Positions 45,405 to 56,643 of a stretch of DNA of 64,000 bases are shown one piece after another. The DNA is taken from contig NC_134015.1 of NCBI RefSeq assembly GCF_040712315.1, positions 56,993,964 to 57,057,963 of the forward strand, read 5' to 3'. How positions within the stretch are numbered: position 1 is the first letter of the stretch; every line of letters starts with the position of its first letter. The DNA comes from Castanea sativa. Its lineage: Eukaryota > Streptophyta > Magnoliopsida > Fagales > Fagaceae. Made by a program: the position numbers and the translations under genes. Below the pieces are notes generated by a model. The model did no database searches and was not told where the DNA came from. It was given only the letters and a program-made list of their open reading frames with translations.

Positions 45405-45768
45405 AATACAATTATTAAGAGTACTTTGTCCACAACGAATGATTAAAAAATAAACAAAAATGATTAAAGTCTCATAGTTTAACATCTAAATTGAGTACTA
45501 TAAAAATCATGCTATTAAATTACAATAACTACCAAATTAAATTATCCAAATCATGTTATGTAGTAGAATCATATTATATTTTTATATGCTATATTTAATC
45601 ATTTATAATGCAATAGGATAACATTTAACAATCAAAGAGATAAAAAAAAAACAACAATTAAAAAAAATAATAAATCACATTAACCTAAAGTAGATTAAAG
45701 AATATAAAATATTATCAACCTAAAGCGAAGATGTAAGAAAAATAAAAAATAAAAATCCACCCAAAAAT

Positions 45769-45801
<33 letters not shown>

Positions 45802-46900
45802 CAGAGAGAGAACCTTTTTTGTAAGGGAAAAATATGCATAGAATGAAAGAGATAGTGACAAATTTATAGTAAGATGGTGTGAATAAGAAGAGACAAAAAT
45901 AGAGGAAGATGAAGGGAAAGATGAAAAATGATATTAATGTAGAGGGTAGTGGGGAGATGAGAAGGTGAAGGAAGGAGAAAGGTTGGAGAAGCAGTGGGGA
46001 GATGAAAAGGTAAAGGAGGGAGAAAGGTTGGAGAAGTGTAAATGTGAAATAAAAAAATTAAAAGAAAATGGAAAGAAAAAAGATAATGACGTGGATGCTG
46101 ATGTGGCTCAATGTAACCGCAGCAGCATTAAACGCTACGCTTCAGTTTTTAGAAATATAATATATACATTCTAACACAATTATTAAGAGTACTTTGTCTA
46201 CCATAAATGATTAAAAAATAAACAAATATGATTAAAGTCTTATAGTTTAACATCTAAATTAAGCACTATAAAAATCATGCTATCAAATTACAATAACTAC
46301 CAAATTAAATTATCCAAATCATGCTATGTAGTAGAATAATATTATATTTTTATATGCTATATTTAATCATTTATAATGCAATAGTATAACATTTAACAAT
46401 CAAAGAGAGAAAAAAAAAAACACAACTAAAAAAAAAAAAAAAACTAAATCGCATTAACCTAAAGTAGATTAAAGAATATAAAAAATTATCAACCTAAAGC
46501 GAAGATGCAAAAAAAGTAAAAAAATAAAAATCCACCCAAGAATTGTGTGTGTGTGTGTGTGAAAGAGAGAGAATCTTTTTTTGCAAGGAAAAACTATGCA
46601 TAGAATGAAAGAGATAGTGGCAAACTTATAGTAAGATGGTGTGAATAAGAAGAGACAAAAATAGAAGAAGATAAAGGGAAAGATGAAGAATTATATTAAT
46701 GTAGATGGTAGTGGAGAGATGAGAAGGCGATGTAGAAGAAAAGTTGGAGAAGTAGTGGAGAGATGAAAATGTAAGGGAGGGAGAAATGTTGGAGAAGTGT
46801 AAATATGAAAAAATAATAATTATAAAAAAATAGAAAGAAAAAAGATAATGACATGGACGCTGACATAGCTCAGCGTGAGCATAACAGCATTAAACGCTAT
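45405..46900. repeat. Tandem pair of repeat units (copy 2)
   Basis: Units begin at about 45405 and 46172 with AATTATTAAGAGTACTTTGTC. Both are complete here and end in GCATTAAACGCTAyrCTTCAG. They carry (TG)n(AG)n microsatellites. The words GTGGATGCTGATGTGGCTCA and a short hairpin (GTAGC...GCTAC-like) near the unit ends suggest an old DNA transposon, type not established. Confidence 0.7.
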
Positions 46901-46989
46901 ACTTCAGCTTTAGTAATATATAAATTCACCGTTTTCTCTCTTCTCAAGGTCTGTCAAATGAACAATTATGACAAGAATGGTAGTTTATT

Positions 46990-47268
46990 GGATTCAGATC
47001 TTCTAGAGTTCTTAAGGTACTCTACCAATAAATTTCATTAAATCCTAACCACTCTTTAATGATTTAATGGTTTAGATTCTGCCATGTCAGCATTTCATTA
47101 ATAATATTTTTAAAATAATAAAATAATGTTGTAAACAAAATAATTAAGATGATTGTTAATGAAATGCTGACATGGCAGAATCTAGACCATTAAATTATTA
47201 AAGAGTGGTTAAGATTTAATGAAATCTATTTGGTAGAGTACCCTAGGAACTCTAAAGGATTTGAATCC
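46990..47268. mobile_element. Foldback Mutator-type MITE with 9-bp TSD
   Basis: 279 bp. The left arm (GGATTCAGATCTTCTAGAGTTC...) and reversed right arm (GGATTCAAATCCTTTAGAGTTC...) pair over about 120 bases, including AGATTCTGCCATGTCAGCAT. It is flanked by TAGTTTATT at 46981-46989 and 47269-47277. It lies downstream of UPS copy 2, in the segment lost from copy 1. Confidence 0.9.
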
Positions 47269-47744
47269 TAGTTTATTAGGTGATATCATTTATCACTGTC
47301 TAATATTTCTGAAGAACATATAACCCAAATACTCCTCTTGTTAATATTGGGTTGTACTTTATAATTAATCATTAATTTGTTGTCCTATTTCTCTGCAACC
47401 TTCAATCATTCTTGTCTAACTCAAGCACTGTTATTTCTGAAGAACATATAACCCAATTACTCCTCTTTTTAATATTGGGTTGTGCTAACAGAGATACATT
47501 AAGAATTCGATTGCAAATTTTCTTTACTATACTCGTCAACCTCGCTCCAATCTGCGTCTTTTTAAAGAGATGACTAAGGAGAATTCTGTAGTTGAATGTT
47601 GGGAATGACAGTGACACTGGACATGGCCATTTTTGCATCTCAACCAACCAACAGCATATGTCTTCTATCTTCACAACTGTGTAAACTATTTTAACAATTT
47701 ATGTTCTATACAATTCCCAGACAATGACTTCCCCAACTGCAAAC
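47269..47744 (-). other. 3' flank / UTR of UPS copy 2
   Basis: Non-coding. The phrase ATTTCTGAAGAACATATAAC plus CTCCTCTT and TTAATATTGGGTTGT occurs twice (about 47305 and 47431). Each copy contains AACCCAA/TTGGGTT able to form a hairpin, a possible 3'UTR or polyadenylation region of the minus-strand gene. Confidence 0.4.
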
Positions 47745-50700
47745 TTATTTTCTATGCCCTGATGATGCCATAAGAACTCCAACAGCTACAACAAACATAA
47801 ATAACATGCTGACAAGAAGTATATACGTTTTTCGTGATGATCTCCGATACTCTCCAAAGATAAGTATGGCCCAAAAGGTGCTCACAAGTGGAAGTGCCTG
47901 TGTATCACCGCAAAATTGATTTGAGCATTCAGAATTTGGTAAACGTGCTGTGTGATAGGTACACGTCTTTAAGCAGTCGTATGTTAGTAAAAAATGTCAT
48001 AATTATCAGTATCATAATTGTATGTAACAATATGTATCCACATACTGACTTGTATAAGTAATAAAGCTAACCTGAACAGAATCTGCTGCTGCATATCCTG
48101 CTGCTTCACCTCCCATAAATTGAAGACCATTACCAAACCCACACAAGAACCCAGCCAAAAAGGCCCAGCCTCGGCCATTCCAGTCTGACAAGTAAGCCTT
48201 AAGGGATGATTTGGGTAAGTTTAGTATAGGGTGGTAAAGGAAGATGATATTTAGAACGATGCCGACGACAAAACAAGAAACTGAGAAGTAGAAAAATGCA
48301 GTATAGACAGACAAGTGAGGAATCCCTTCCTTTAAAGTGTGCCATTGATCATTTGTTGCCAAATTGAACGCTGGAGAGAATAGAGAGAAGCAAATTCCAG
48401 CAAAGAATGTTATGGCCAGTCCAGTTATAGTGCTCCTACCAAACACCTGCAATTAGAATATTATAACCAGTAAATCAAAAGATATTTTGTCTATTGCTGC
48501 AGATTCAGTGCAGTCATCATCCCATAACTCCATGTAAATTAATTATGTGTGTGTTGGAAGGTATAAATGAAAATACCATAATTCTAGATTAAAATTTTAA
48601 AACTATCCATAATCAATCAAAACTGCCAACCTTAATCGATCTTCTGTTCTCGAGTTCTATGAGGAAACCTGCAGTTCCAGCTCTGGCCTTCTCTGCAGAA
48701 CCACTTCCATTTTCGACATCACTCTCTCTAACTACTGATGTCCCATGTTGGAGAGAGAGAGAGAGTTAACAGTTTTATTGAATGAAGGAATCCCAAAGCT
48801 AGAAAACTAAGAGTCTAGAGAGTTACCATTGTTTTTAAGTGTTTCTTTATCCGTGGAAAAACCTGTAGCTCTGTCAAAAGGTTCAATTGTAGAAGCATTA
48901 GTGTTATATGATCCATAATGCATAAGAAGGAAGAAAAGATTTCCTGATGCAATTGAAATTTTACTAAAACATGACCTTAACCTAACAAACTCATAGCAAG
49001 GATTAGTTGAAAAACAACCATCAAGATAAGCATTAAGAAAGAAAATTAACAGCACTTCCTTTCAAGAAAACAGAACATACTTCTCAACAAATTTATTGTC
49101 TCCTCAAATGGAAGAATAAAAGGCTTCTTTCATTAAGTTAGAAGTTTTTGTACTTTTTTTTAACGCATTATTGGCAGCTACTTATCATAAATTGAGCTGT
49201 CCCTAGGCTTCTCATTCATGTAGTCCTATGCAGGTGCTTCATTATTCATTAACATAGCACAATGTAACAACTGTATTCTTCTTCTGAAGTTTTTTATGGG
49301 AACAAATACAGGCAAAAGGAAATAACAGAAGCGAATGGAAAATGAACCACACAGAAAGGTACCAGTTTAAAAATTGATTCAGATTTAAGATTCCATGGGT
49401 AATTTAGCTGATTTCCACTAATCAATTAAGCAACATTTATTATCAACAAAAGAAACATTTAATCCAAATCAGAACATTTTCATTTTTAACTATGAAGGTT
49501 AGAGGTATACTCAGTGGACAAACTTTTGAGCTTTTCCTTATTGTCAGCTGCATTGGATGCATGAACAAAAGAGCCAAGACAAACCGCAATCAAGAAGCAA
49601 CCAACACCAGGGAAAAGAATATCAGCTCTGTTGATTTTATCATCTAAAAAGTAATTCATGGTTGTGCCTGTTACAATCAAAACAAATACAATAATGAAAA
49701 ATTACTATCTTGCCAAGCTTTTACTTCATCCTTTTCAAAATGCATTTCCACACACAAATACATACACAAATTGGGGTTGTGTGCGTTTATTTGTATGTAC
49801 ATGTGCATGTTCATTTGCCTGTGTATGCTTAGAGAGAGAGAGAGAGAGAGAGACCTATAACAACAATTATGCTTGAAGTAATCACTTCTGTCACTGATAA
49901 ACCAACTAAAGCCAAACTATACTGTGTAGACAGATTACCAATGCTGAGCACCACCCCACCCGCCATTGCAAATAACACGGACGGCCAGTTATCCTGCATC
50001 AAGCACCCCAGAAGAATTATGAATCACTTTTAACTGATACAATGCCATTGCAACAAGATTCATGGCCAAGTATGCAGCATAAATCCCCCTTAGAAGATTC
50101 AAAACTACTTCCATTTGAAATAAAGCACAATTGAGATTTATAATGCTACATAATTAAAACTAGATGAGGGACTAGGATGCTAGTTTACTTAAAAGTGAAC
50201 GACCTACTATAGATTGAACCATTTAAGTGAACATCATCCCCAAGGCACAAGCAAACTCAGCACCCAATGACATTTCATTCAGCACCGTTAAAGAACTTAT
50301 ATGCATTCTCATCTCCAACAAGCTTCTCAATTATATCCAGGCATCCACAAATATTTAAAATTATTTCCTAGATTTGATAAGTAAATTTGTTCAGAAATCA
50401 AACTGCCATAATTTAATTGCCTAAATACTAGAAAATCTAGAACATACGGCTTCTCAGTCTTTCACCTCCTTTTCATGGGCAATAGTCATATGCTAGTTTG
50501 CAAGTTTTAAGAGGCAAGATAGTGTTCAAGCATTCTGGACATCTTGAAACAAGGCCAAACTGCTAGTCTTTGACGGCAAATTTGCTGCTATCATATATAA
50601 TAATTGTTCTCACAATCATAGTTGCAGGAATTTTTCATATAATCGATTATTTCCCTTCAGGAAACGATTATGCAATTGCCGTCTTGAAAGGTTTGCAACT

Positions 50701-51714
50701 ATCAAGATTAATGACAAAGCTTTACACTAAATAAAGACATACAGTTACCTTAACGTAGAAACTAGGCATATCATACTTTATTGAATAGTATATAAAGAAT
50801 GGACCAAAAATTACAAACGTGGGCTATCAATCCAAACTTTCAGATGGAAATTTGGTTAATTGGTCATAGTTACAGCTGAACAAAATTCTACAGTCATTAA
50901 GGTTCCTGATCCACATAAGGATGGAAATTTTTGTTTTCATTTTTTGCCCATATACTGGTGTTAGGTGGAACTTGTGCCTATGGCCAAACAATGAGAACAG
51001 GTCTTGACACCTTGTGCAGTGGTCTCATCTAATGAAATGTCATTGGATATATGTCCATGGTTGTCGTTGCTCAGTTCCTCAACATAGGTCGATAATTCTA
51101 GTTATGGCATTTAACAACAGTGGGAGCCACTAAAATGGGCTGAGTTCTAATTAAACATATGCCTAATTTAAATAACAGCTAGTCGGTAATAATAGACGTT
51201 GTACCAGAAAATAGTGTACATTAGTCACAGAAAACAGAGCTCTACCATACTGTTTCAATCTGCATCAAACAATGTATCTGTTTTATTCATGCTTTTATTT
51301 GTGGTGTTCTTTCCAATTTTGGAAATGAAATTGTTATACCAATAAAGCTCTACCAAATTGTTTCAATCTGCATTGAAGAATCTATCTATTTTATTAATGC
51401 TTATATTGGTATAAGTATAACAACTTCAATTCCCCAAATGGAAAGAGCACAACCTTTCATATACAAAGGGAACTCACCTGAGAAAGTTGAGTAAAAAAAT
51501 TTGGTGCACTAGGCGTGCCCTTGCCTATCTCCCCAAATGTCAAAGCAATAATGACAGCAGCCAAGAGATTAGTGATCGAGTAGTCAAGATAAGTATGTTG
51601 AGGAAGACGACCTCGCCTTTCTAGGAGAGTCAGAACAGCAGGCCATGTGCCCAAGAATAACAAGGCAAGCAACATGCACACAATGGCACCTCCTTTGCTC
51701 TCCACCATGTACAT
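47745..51714 (-). CDS. UPS: Ureide permease, intact seven-exon gene (copy 2), 402 residues
   Basis: Minus-strand exons 51714-51478, 49993-49855, 49667-49511, 48870-48827, 48734-48631, 48446-48072 and 47897-47745 all have GT..AG borders and join in phase: 1209 nt, 402 residues plus TAA. The protein starts MYMVESKGGAIVCMLLALLF. It keeps the family block LERRGRLPQHTYLDYSITN, then DNWPSV, LVGLSVTEVITSSI, NYFLDDKIN, ADILFPGVGCFLIAVCLGS, FLIELENRRSIKVFGRS, FSLFSPAFNLATNDQWHTL and YAAADSVQALPLVSTFW. It ends FGEYRRSSRKTY...MASSGHRK. Length and hydrophobic segments fit UPS carriers (about 390-410 residues, ten helices, a large hydrophilic loop in the middle), which import allantoin and other ureides or pyrimidines across the plasma membrane. 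The short 44-nt exon 4 and exon 5 encode the variable loop. Upstream lies a repeat-rebuilt flank (51728-53270), which may alter expression relative to copy 1. Confidence 0.93.
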
Positions 51715-51727
51715 TTTTAAACTCCAG

Positions 51728-53270
51728 GAGATAATCCTCTGAGGTAATAAATTAAGCAAGGGAGATATACCAGAAAAATCCTGCAAAGTAGTAAATGAAA
51801 CATGATAGAAATTCACTGCTCCAAAAATCTGAAATGCAATGATGCCACTAAAGGACAAAAGAAAAGCATTGACTATAAATATCCTGATTGATTGCCTAAG
51901 GCTAAGGACCATATACATCACACTGACAAACTTGAGTCTAATAAAGTTCAGCATACATAAGTGGGAAATAAAATGAATCTTCGCACAGAGGATATAAGAG
52001 ACCAGGGGTGAGCTCAAAACCACAGATTCAGAAGATTTGACTAATGGCTACTTGTCACCATATTCAAGAAAAGAAGAAGACCAAAACAACACTCCCCCAA
52101 TGGAGAAATGGGTAAAAATTAACAAACTTTGGTTTAATAAAGCTTAACATACACGAGTGGGAAACAAATGAATCTTCATACAAAGGAAAGGAGAGACAAA
52201 GGATGAGCTCAAAATCACAGATTCAAAAGCTTTTGCTAATTGCTGCTGCTCATCAAATTCAAGAAAAGAAGAAAACGAAACTCCCCCAATGGAGAAATGG
52301 GTGAAATTCTGTTAGTCAAAGGGTCCCTAAAACACAATATTGAACGAAATAACAAGCAAAATATTAGTTGCAATGGCATAGTATTAGTGAGAGAGTAATC
52401 AGAACACATACCATTACAGAGTAAAACCCAATTCGCAGAGTACAAATTTACAAAACTTTAGAAATCCAATCGTTCTTATCATTCACCAATTGCCGAAAAC
52501 AATGGAAGATATTAAGTAATAGAAAAACACACGCAAACACACACAAAGACTCAAATTTTGACTAAGCGTCTAACACTCAACAATGAGAGTCAGAAAAAAA
52601 AAAAAAAAAAAACCCACCTACCAATCAAACACGGATGCAAAAGCCACTATTTTTTGGGACACCAAAAGATCCCCACACACATCACAGTCACAACTAAAAA
52701 CCGCAGAATCTTTTTCCCAAAGGCTGGGAATACCTTACAAATATGGAAGTGTCCTCTCAACAGTGAAAAACAACTGCTTTATGTGACACATGATTTCATA
52801 ACTGAAGTGTCAGAAATGGAAGAAGAAGGACAGAGAGTAGCTGAGTTGCTGGACATAATCCTCTGACTCTGAGGTAATAAATTATGCAAGGGAGATATAC
52901 CAGAAAAATCCTGAAAAGGAGTAAATGAAACATGATATAAATTCACTTGCTCCAAAAATCTGAAATGCATTGATGCCACTAAAGGACAAAAGAAAGGCAT
53001 TGACTATCAATATCCTGATTGATTGCCTAACGCTGACCACATACATCACACTGACAAACTTGGGTCTAATAAAGTTCAGCATACATAAGGGGGAAATAAA
53101 ATGAATCTTCACATAGAGGAAATAAGAGACGAGGGGTGAGCTCAAAACCACAGATTCAGAAGATTTTACTAATGGCTACTTTTCATCATATTCAAGAAAA
53201 GAAGAAGACCAAAACAACACTCCCCCAATAGAGAAATGGGTGAAAAACTGAAAATTAACAAACTTTGGTA
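51728..53270 (-). repeat. Upstream flank of UPS copy 2 built of repeated blocks
   Basis: Block A (about 51728-52131) and block B (about 52851-53266) are near copies (GAGGTAATAAATTA, CCAAAAATCTGAAATGCA, GATGCCACTAAAGGACAAAA). A third partial block at about 52115-52315 repeats only their right part (AAACTCCCCCAATGGAGAAA-type end). 52316-52850 is single-copy sequence with a 19-20-base poly-A at about 52592. Copy 1 has one block only. The region presumably contains the UPS promoter and leader; I could not place a start site. Confidence 0.75.
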
Positions 53271-54397
53271 ATGTTTTTCAAATTTTTCAATGGCCAGATT
53301 TCCCAACAATCACTTTTTTTAATTGCCGTATATTACCAAATCCCAACAATTATATTTTCCAATTCACGATAAAATTGGAAACAATGAAACTCATTCCCAA
53401 TTCTAATCAGATTCTGAAAAGCACTTGTGACAGCGTATTATCTATTTATATATGTTAGTCTTTTGTTATCAAAAAAAAAAAAAAATGTTAGTCTTTGGTG
53501 TGATCTGAAATTTATCAAAAACTATGTTATTCTTGAAATTTATAAAAAATATGTAATTTCGAAGTCCAAACTAAACTAGATAGGGAGCAACTGTTACAAA
53601 AGTAGTAACGTACACAGATAGCTTTATCTTAGCCGAAAAAAAAACATATAGCTTTTTTGTTTTTGTTTTTTAACATATACAACTTTAAGCTCACCCTCAA
53701 AAAAATAATAAAATAAAAATTTAAGCTCTGTACAAAGCAAAGAAGACCTTCTTTAAATAAGCCTATGACAAGTCAATATTCATCAACCTATTGGGCTGCA
53801 CTTAATGCCCCACAAAAAAAGTAATTTTATGTCATTATTGCCGAGTTTTGATATGGAAAATGCATAGGTACTATTGGAGCACGGAAGAATGGTGCTCACT
53901 TCTCTCACATTTATTGTAAATTCTATCATAAATTTAATGAGTCGATCCCACCATAAATATGAGAAAAAAAATACAATTCTTTATACTCTGAAAATACCTA
54001 AGAATTACTCATTTTGTTAATAGTCAGTGTTTATGTCACAATGTTGCTGTCCACAATTGTATACACACTTTCTCTTTACACCGAAATCGTAACTTGTAGA
54101 TGAGTAAAAGGACAATGAAATCTTTAAAGAAATGGATAATAAAATTTATAGAAAAAAGTTTATCTTTACAATCTCCATATTGAAACTTGAAAATTTTCAT
54201 TTTCATTTTCAATATAAATTATAAAATTTTCTACCAAAGTGAGTAATAAAATTTGAGTGGAACCAATGAAGCCTTCAAAGAAATGGGTGATGCAAACTTC
54301 AATAGAAACAAGATCAAATTTTACAATAAAAAATGAAAATTGAGAAAAAGAAAATATCACCTAGTCTCCAACTATAACGGCTTTAACTTGACCAGTG
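53267..54397 (-). repeat. Distal upstream flank of UPS copy 2 with MITE
   Basis: Matches 31626-32770 and the ghost block 8163-9388. The MITE equivalent to 32229 is at 53856-54010 (GCATAGGTACTATTGGAGCA ... AATACCTAAGAATTA), more diverged than in copy 1. No gene. Confidence 0.65.
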
Positions 54398-54745
54398 TCA
54401 ATAGTGTCCTGAGCTAGGTTTTGTTGTGGGTGAGTAAAAGATAAAATGATTAATTTTTAATATATATATAGTTGTCATATTATATACAATATTCGAACAT
54501 AGTAACCAAAAAGAAAAACTCTGCTTTTGATGATCTTAGGAGTTCTGATATATTTGCACTATGGAGACAAAAAATTAAGGATAAAGAAGAAGCAACAAAT
54601 GCTAATTCAGAGGGAGAAGAGAAAGACCAAGATTCCAAGGTGTACGTTTTTAAACCCCTTAAACACAACTAGTTTAACCTAGTTATTTATCCAAGTGATT
54701 AATTTAGGTAAATTATGCGTATCTAGGTTAACACATAAATCATAT

Positions 54746-55539
54746 TGTAAGGACACAATTCAAATTCTCAAACCACGACTGGGAGGAAATGGGCTTGAAA
54801 GGCCTTTCTTCATAATGAATTTGTAGAGGATGGGTTTGTAATCTAGATTTCAAGGATGGCTTAGACAATTACAAAAAGAACGGGCTTTGGGCCCAATGGA
54901 ACAAAACAAAGAATCGTTTGCAAAGAGTAAGACTGAGAATTCCTCCTCGGACTGTTTCCGAGGATAGTTTCTAATAGTATTTCTCAAGTTTGGATACAAA
55001 TATTGATTATCATACACTTTTTCTTTCTCAAAAAGCCTCCCCTTTTCTTCGTATGCCTTCCCTTCTATTTATATTCTTTTTCTTCTCTTCATCATCTTCC
55101 ACTTTCTGGTTGCAATCCTGATTTTCGGATACTTGTCCCATCCATTCTTCCCTAAAGCCCGCTGGGATTAGGGACCAAGTTCCAAGCTCTATGCTCAGGT
55201 CCCATCCTTCCATCTATACAGTCAGTGTATCAATTACAGAGCTTTTAATGTATGGGCGGTGGTAGCAACTTTACTTTAGACATTCCACCGCTCTTTCTTA
55301 TTGTCCTCCACGTATACTGTGTATCCCCATAGTTGTAGGACTCTTTATAACCTAACTCGGGGACACTAAATTTCTCTTCCTATGTCCTCGGCTTAACATT
55401 CTGAGGAAAAATCTACTCCTCGGACGTTTTGGGACACTTAAATACTCCACGATCATTTTGATGTTTTCGGATTTGGGTTTCTAGCCCAAAAGACTTCGTT
55501 GGGCCGTCCTTCATAAATTACTGGCCCAATACCCCTACA
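54746..55539 (-). mobile_element. Solo LTR, minus orientation, 5-bp TSD
   Basis: 794 bp. On the minus strand it begins TGTAGGGGTATTGGGCCAGT and ends GAATTGTGTCCTTACA. It is flanked by CATAT at 54741-54745 and 55540-55544. Same family as 15137-15979, with the same CCGAGGA/TCCTCGG words. Confidence 0.88.
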
Positions 55540-55547
55540 CATATTAT

Positions 55548-56367
55548 TGTAAAGTGCAGAAAATAAAGAACATAACAATATGATAACCCAAGAAAACCAA
55601 ATCGGTAAAAAACCTAGGGAGGATTTAACCTAACTATTCTCAAGGTAAAATTGAATCCACTATGAAAGAATTGAAGTTTACACAATAGCGACTTAGACCA
55701 GTAACATCCTATTACTTCTAGTAACATCCTATTGCTACCACGACCACGTGACAGCTCCGAGTCCACGGACTACTTCCTTCTTGGATTCCCAGCAAGTACA
55801 AGCATTCTCGCTTGTATATCTTTAAGCTCTTGAATCTGCAACTAAATTGATCACCAAACTCTTGACATCAATCTAGATCTTGATAACCCTAAGTGCATGT
55901 GAAGACAAACACCTCTAGATCTCACAAAAGATTCACACACATAGCATAACAAGCCTTAGAGAGCTTTTGGGTACAAAACCCTAGATCTGCAAAAGAGGCA
56001 CACTCTTCTTTCTCTAAAAGCTCTTTTAAAAACGTGCTTAGGGTTTCCTTTATATATAAGAAGAAGTAGATCTGAAACCCTAATCCTTAATGGGCTTGAA
56101 CTGCTGTTTGGGCCGACTTAAAATTCTGCAGAAAATTCCTGATCCACGATTCTCAATCGATCAAGTCTATTCTTCAATCGATAGACTCGATCGATCAAGC
56201 CTTGCAGAAATAGAACAGTAATTTCTTGCAATTACTCGATTCCAAAATTACATTAAACCAAACTTTGAGCATGTCTAAACCTAGATTAAATGTTTTTATC
56301 ATGGTTTGCCAACATAATACACATTGAAATTTTAATACATTAATCCCTAAGGTCTTAGAACCTAACA
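55548..56367 (-). mobile_element. Probable Copia-type LTR, minus orientation, no TSD
   Basis: On the minus strand it begins TGTTAGGTTCTAAGACCTTA and ends CTGCACTTTACA. It contains a CTTGATCGATCGAGTCTATCG palindromic stretch and a TATATAA promoter-like word. The flanks (ATTAT / CAAGG) do not match, so one end may be rearranged. It lies three bases from the neighbouring solo LTR's target duplication. Confidence 0.6.
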
Positions 56368-56476
56368 CAAGGCATCCTCAAAAGTCTATGTTACTAATAA
56401 TGATCTTTATTACCCTTACAATCCGGAACTATTTGGGCATCATGAAGCCTCCACTCCAAATTTAGGTGAGGATTAA

Positions 56477-56643
56477 ATATGTTGGCATAAACTCCAAAAT
56501 TGCTAAGTGAAAGAATCTCCTATTAAAGCTATTAATCTGCTAGGATTCCCTACTATCGGCATTGATTCCCTGATGATGTTACTAAAGTTGTTTTGATTCC
56601 CTGATAAGGGTATGGCTATTGCTTTGGCTATTCTCCACGGGGG
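56477..56643. other. Short spacer with repeated GATTCCCT words
   Basis: GATTCCCT recurs three times (about 56542, 56566, 56596). A minus-strand frame here (AKAIAIPLSGNQNNFSNII) reads protein-like and runs on into the LTR. I cannot assign it. Confidence 0.3.

Larger units (their letters stand above)
42721..46989. other. AT-rich repeat-laden spacer of copy 2
   Basis: Matches 23640-27440. Holds the direct repeat GTAATTTTTATTTTGTAAAATTA (43301, 43486), the TTTTTTTGGATGTAYTGATG repeats near 43795-43920, a MuDR-like MITE (44200), a (TAA)26 run and the tandem pair at 45405-46900. No gene was seen. Confidence 0.5.
35814..54397. repeat. Segmental duplication, copy 2
   Basis: Second copy of the block at 16827-33555 with the same order: QUL tail (35850-36055), LTR, antisense ORF, gag fragment, microsatellite, Tourist-like element, MITE, MYB remnant, tandem repeats, UPS. 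It is longer because of copy-specific insertions and because it retains the UPS 3' end. Matching to copy 1 stops after CTTGACCAGT at 54397. Confidence 0.9.
54503..56476 (+). pseudogene. Last two exons of an unrecognised plant gene, intron invaded by two LTRs
   Basis: Exon A 54503-54639 follows an AG acceptor and encodes TKKKNSAFDDLRSSDIFALW, then an acidic/basic hydrophilic stretch to EEKDQDSK, ending at AAG|GTGTAC. Exon B 56372-56476 follows an AAG acceptor and encodes ASSKVYVTNNDLYYPYNPEL, then FGHHEASTPNLGED and TAA. The two join in phase 0. The intron between them is about 1.7 kb, nearly all of it the LTRs at 54746-55539 and 55548-56367. I do not recognise the family. The earlier exons are not found: to the left lies the end of the duplicated block. 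I infer a 3' gene end left behind by rearrangement. It could still be transcribed but has no visible start. Confidence 0.5.

Noticed and set aside
45204..45485. Poly-Leu / poly-Tyr frames
   Set aside because: They are simply the (TAA)26 microsatellite translated.
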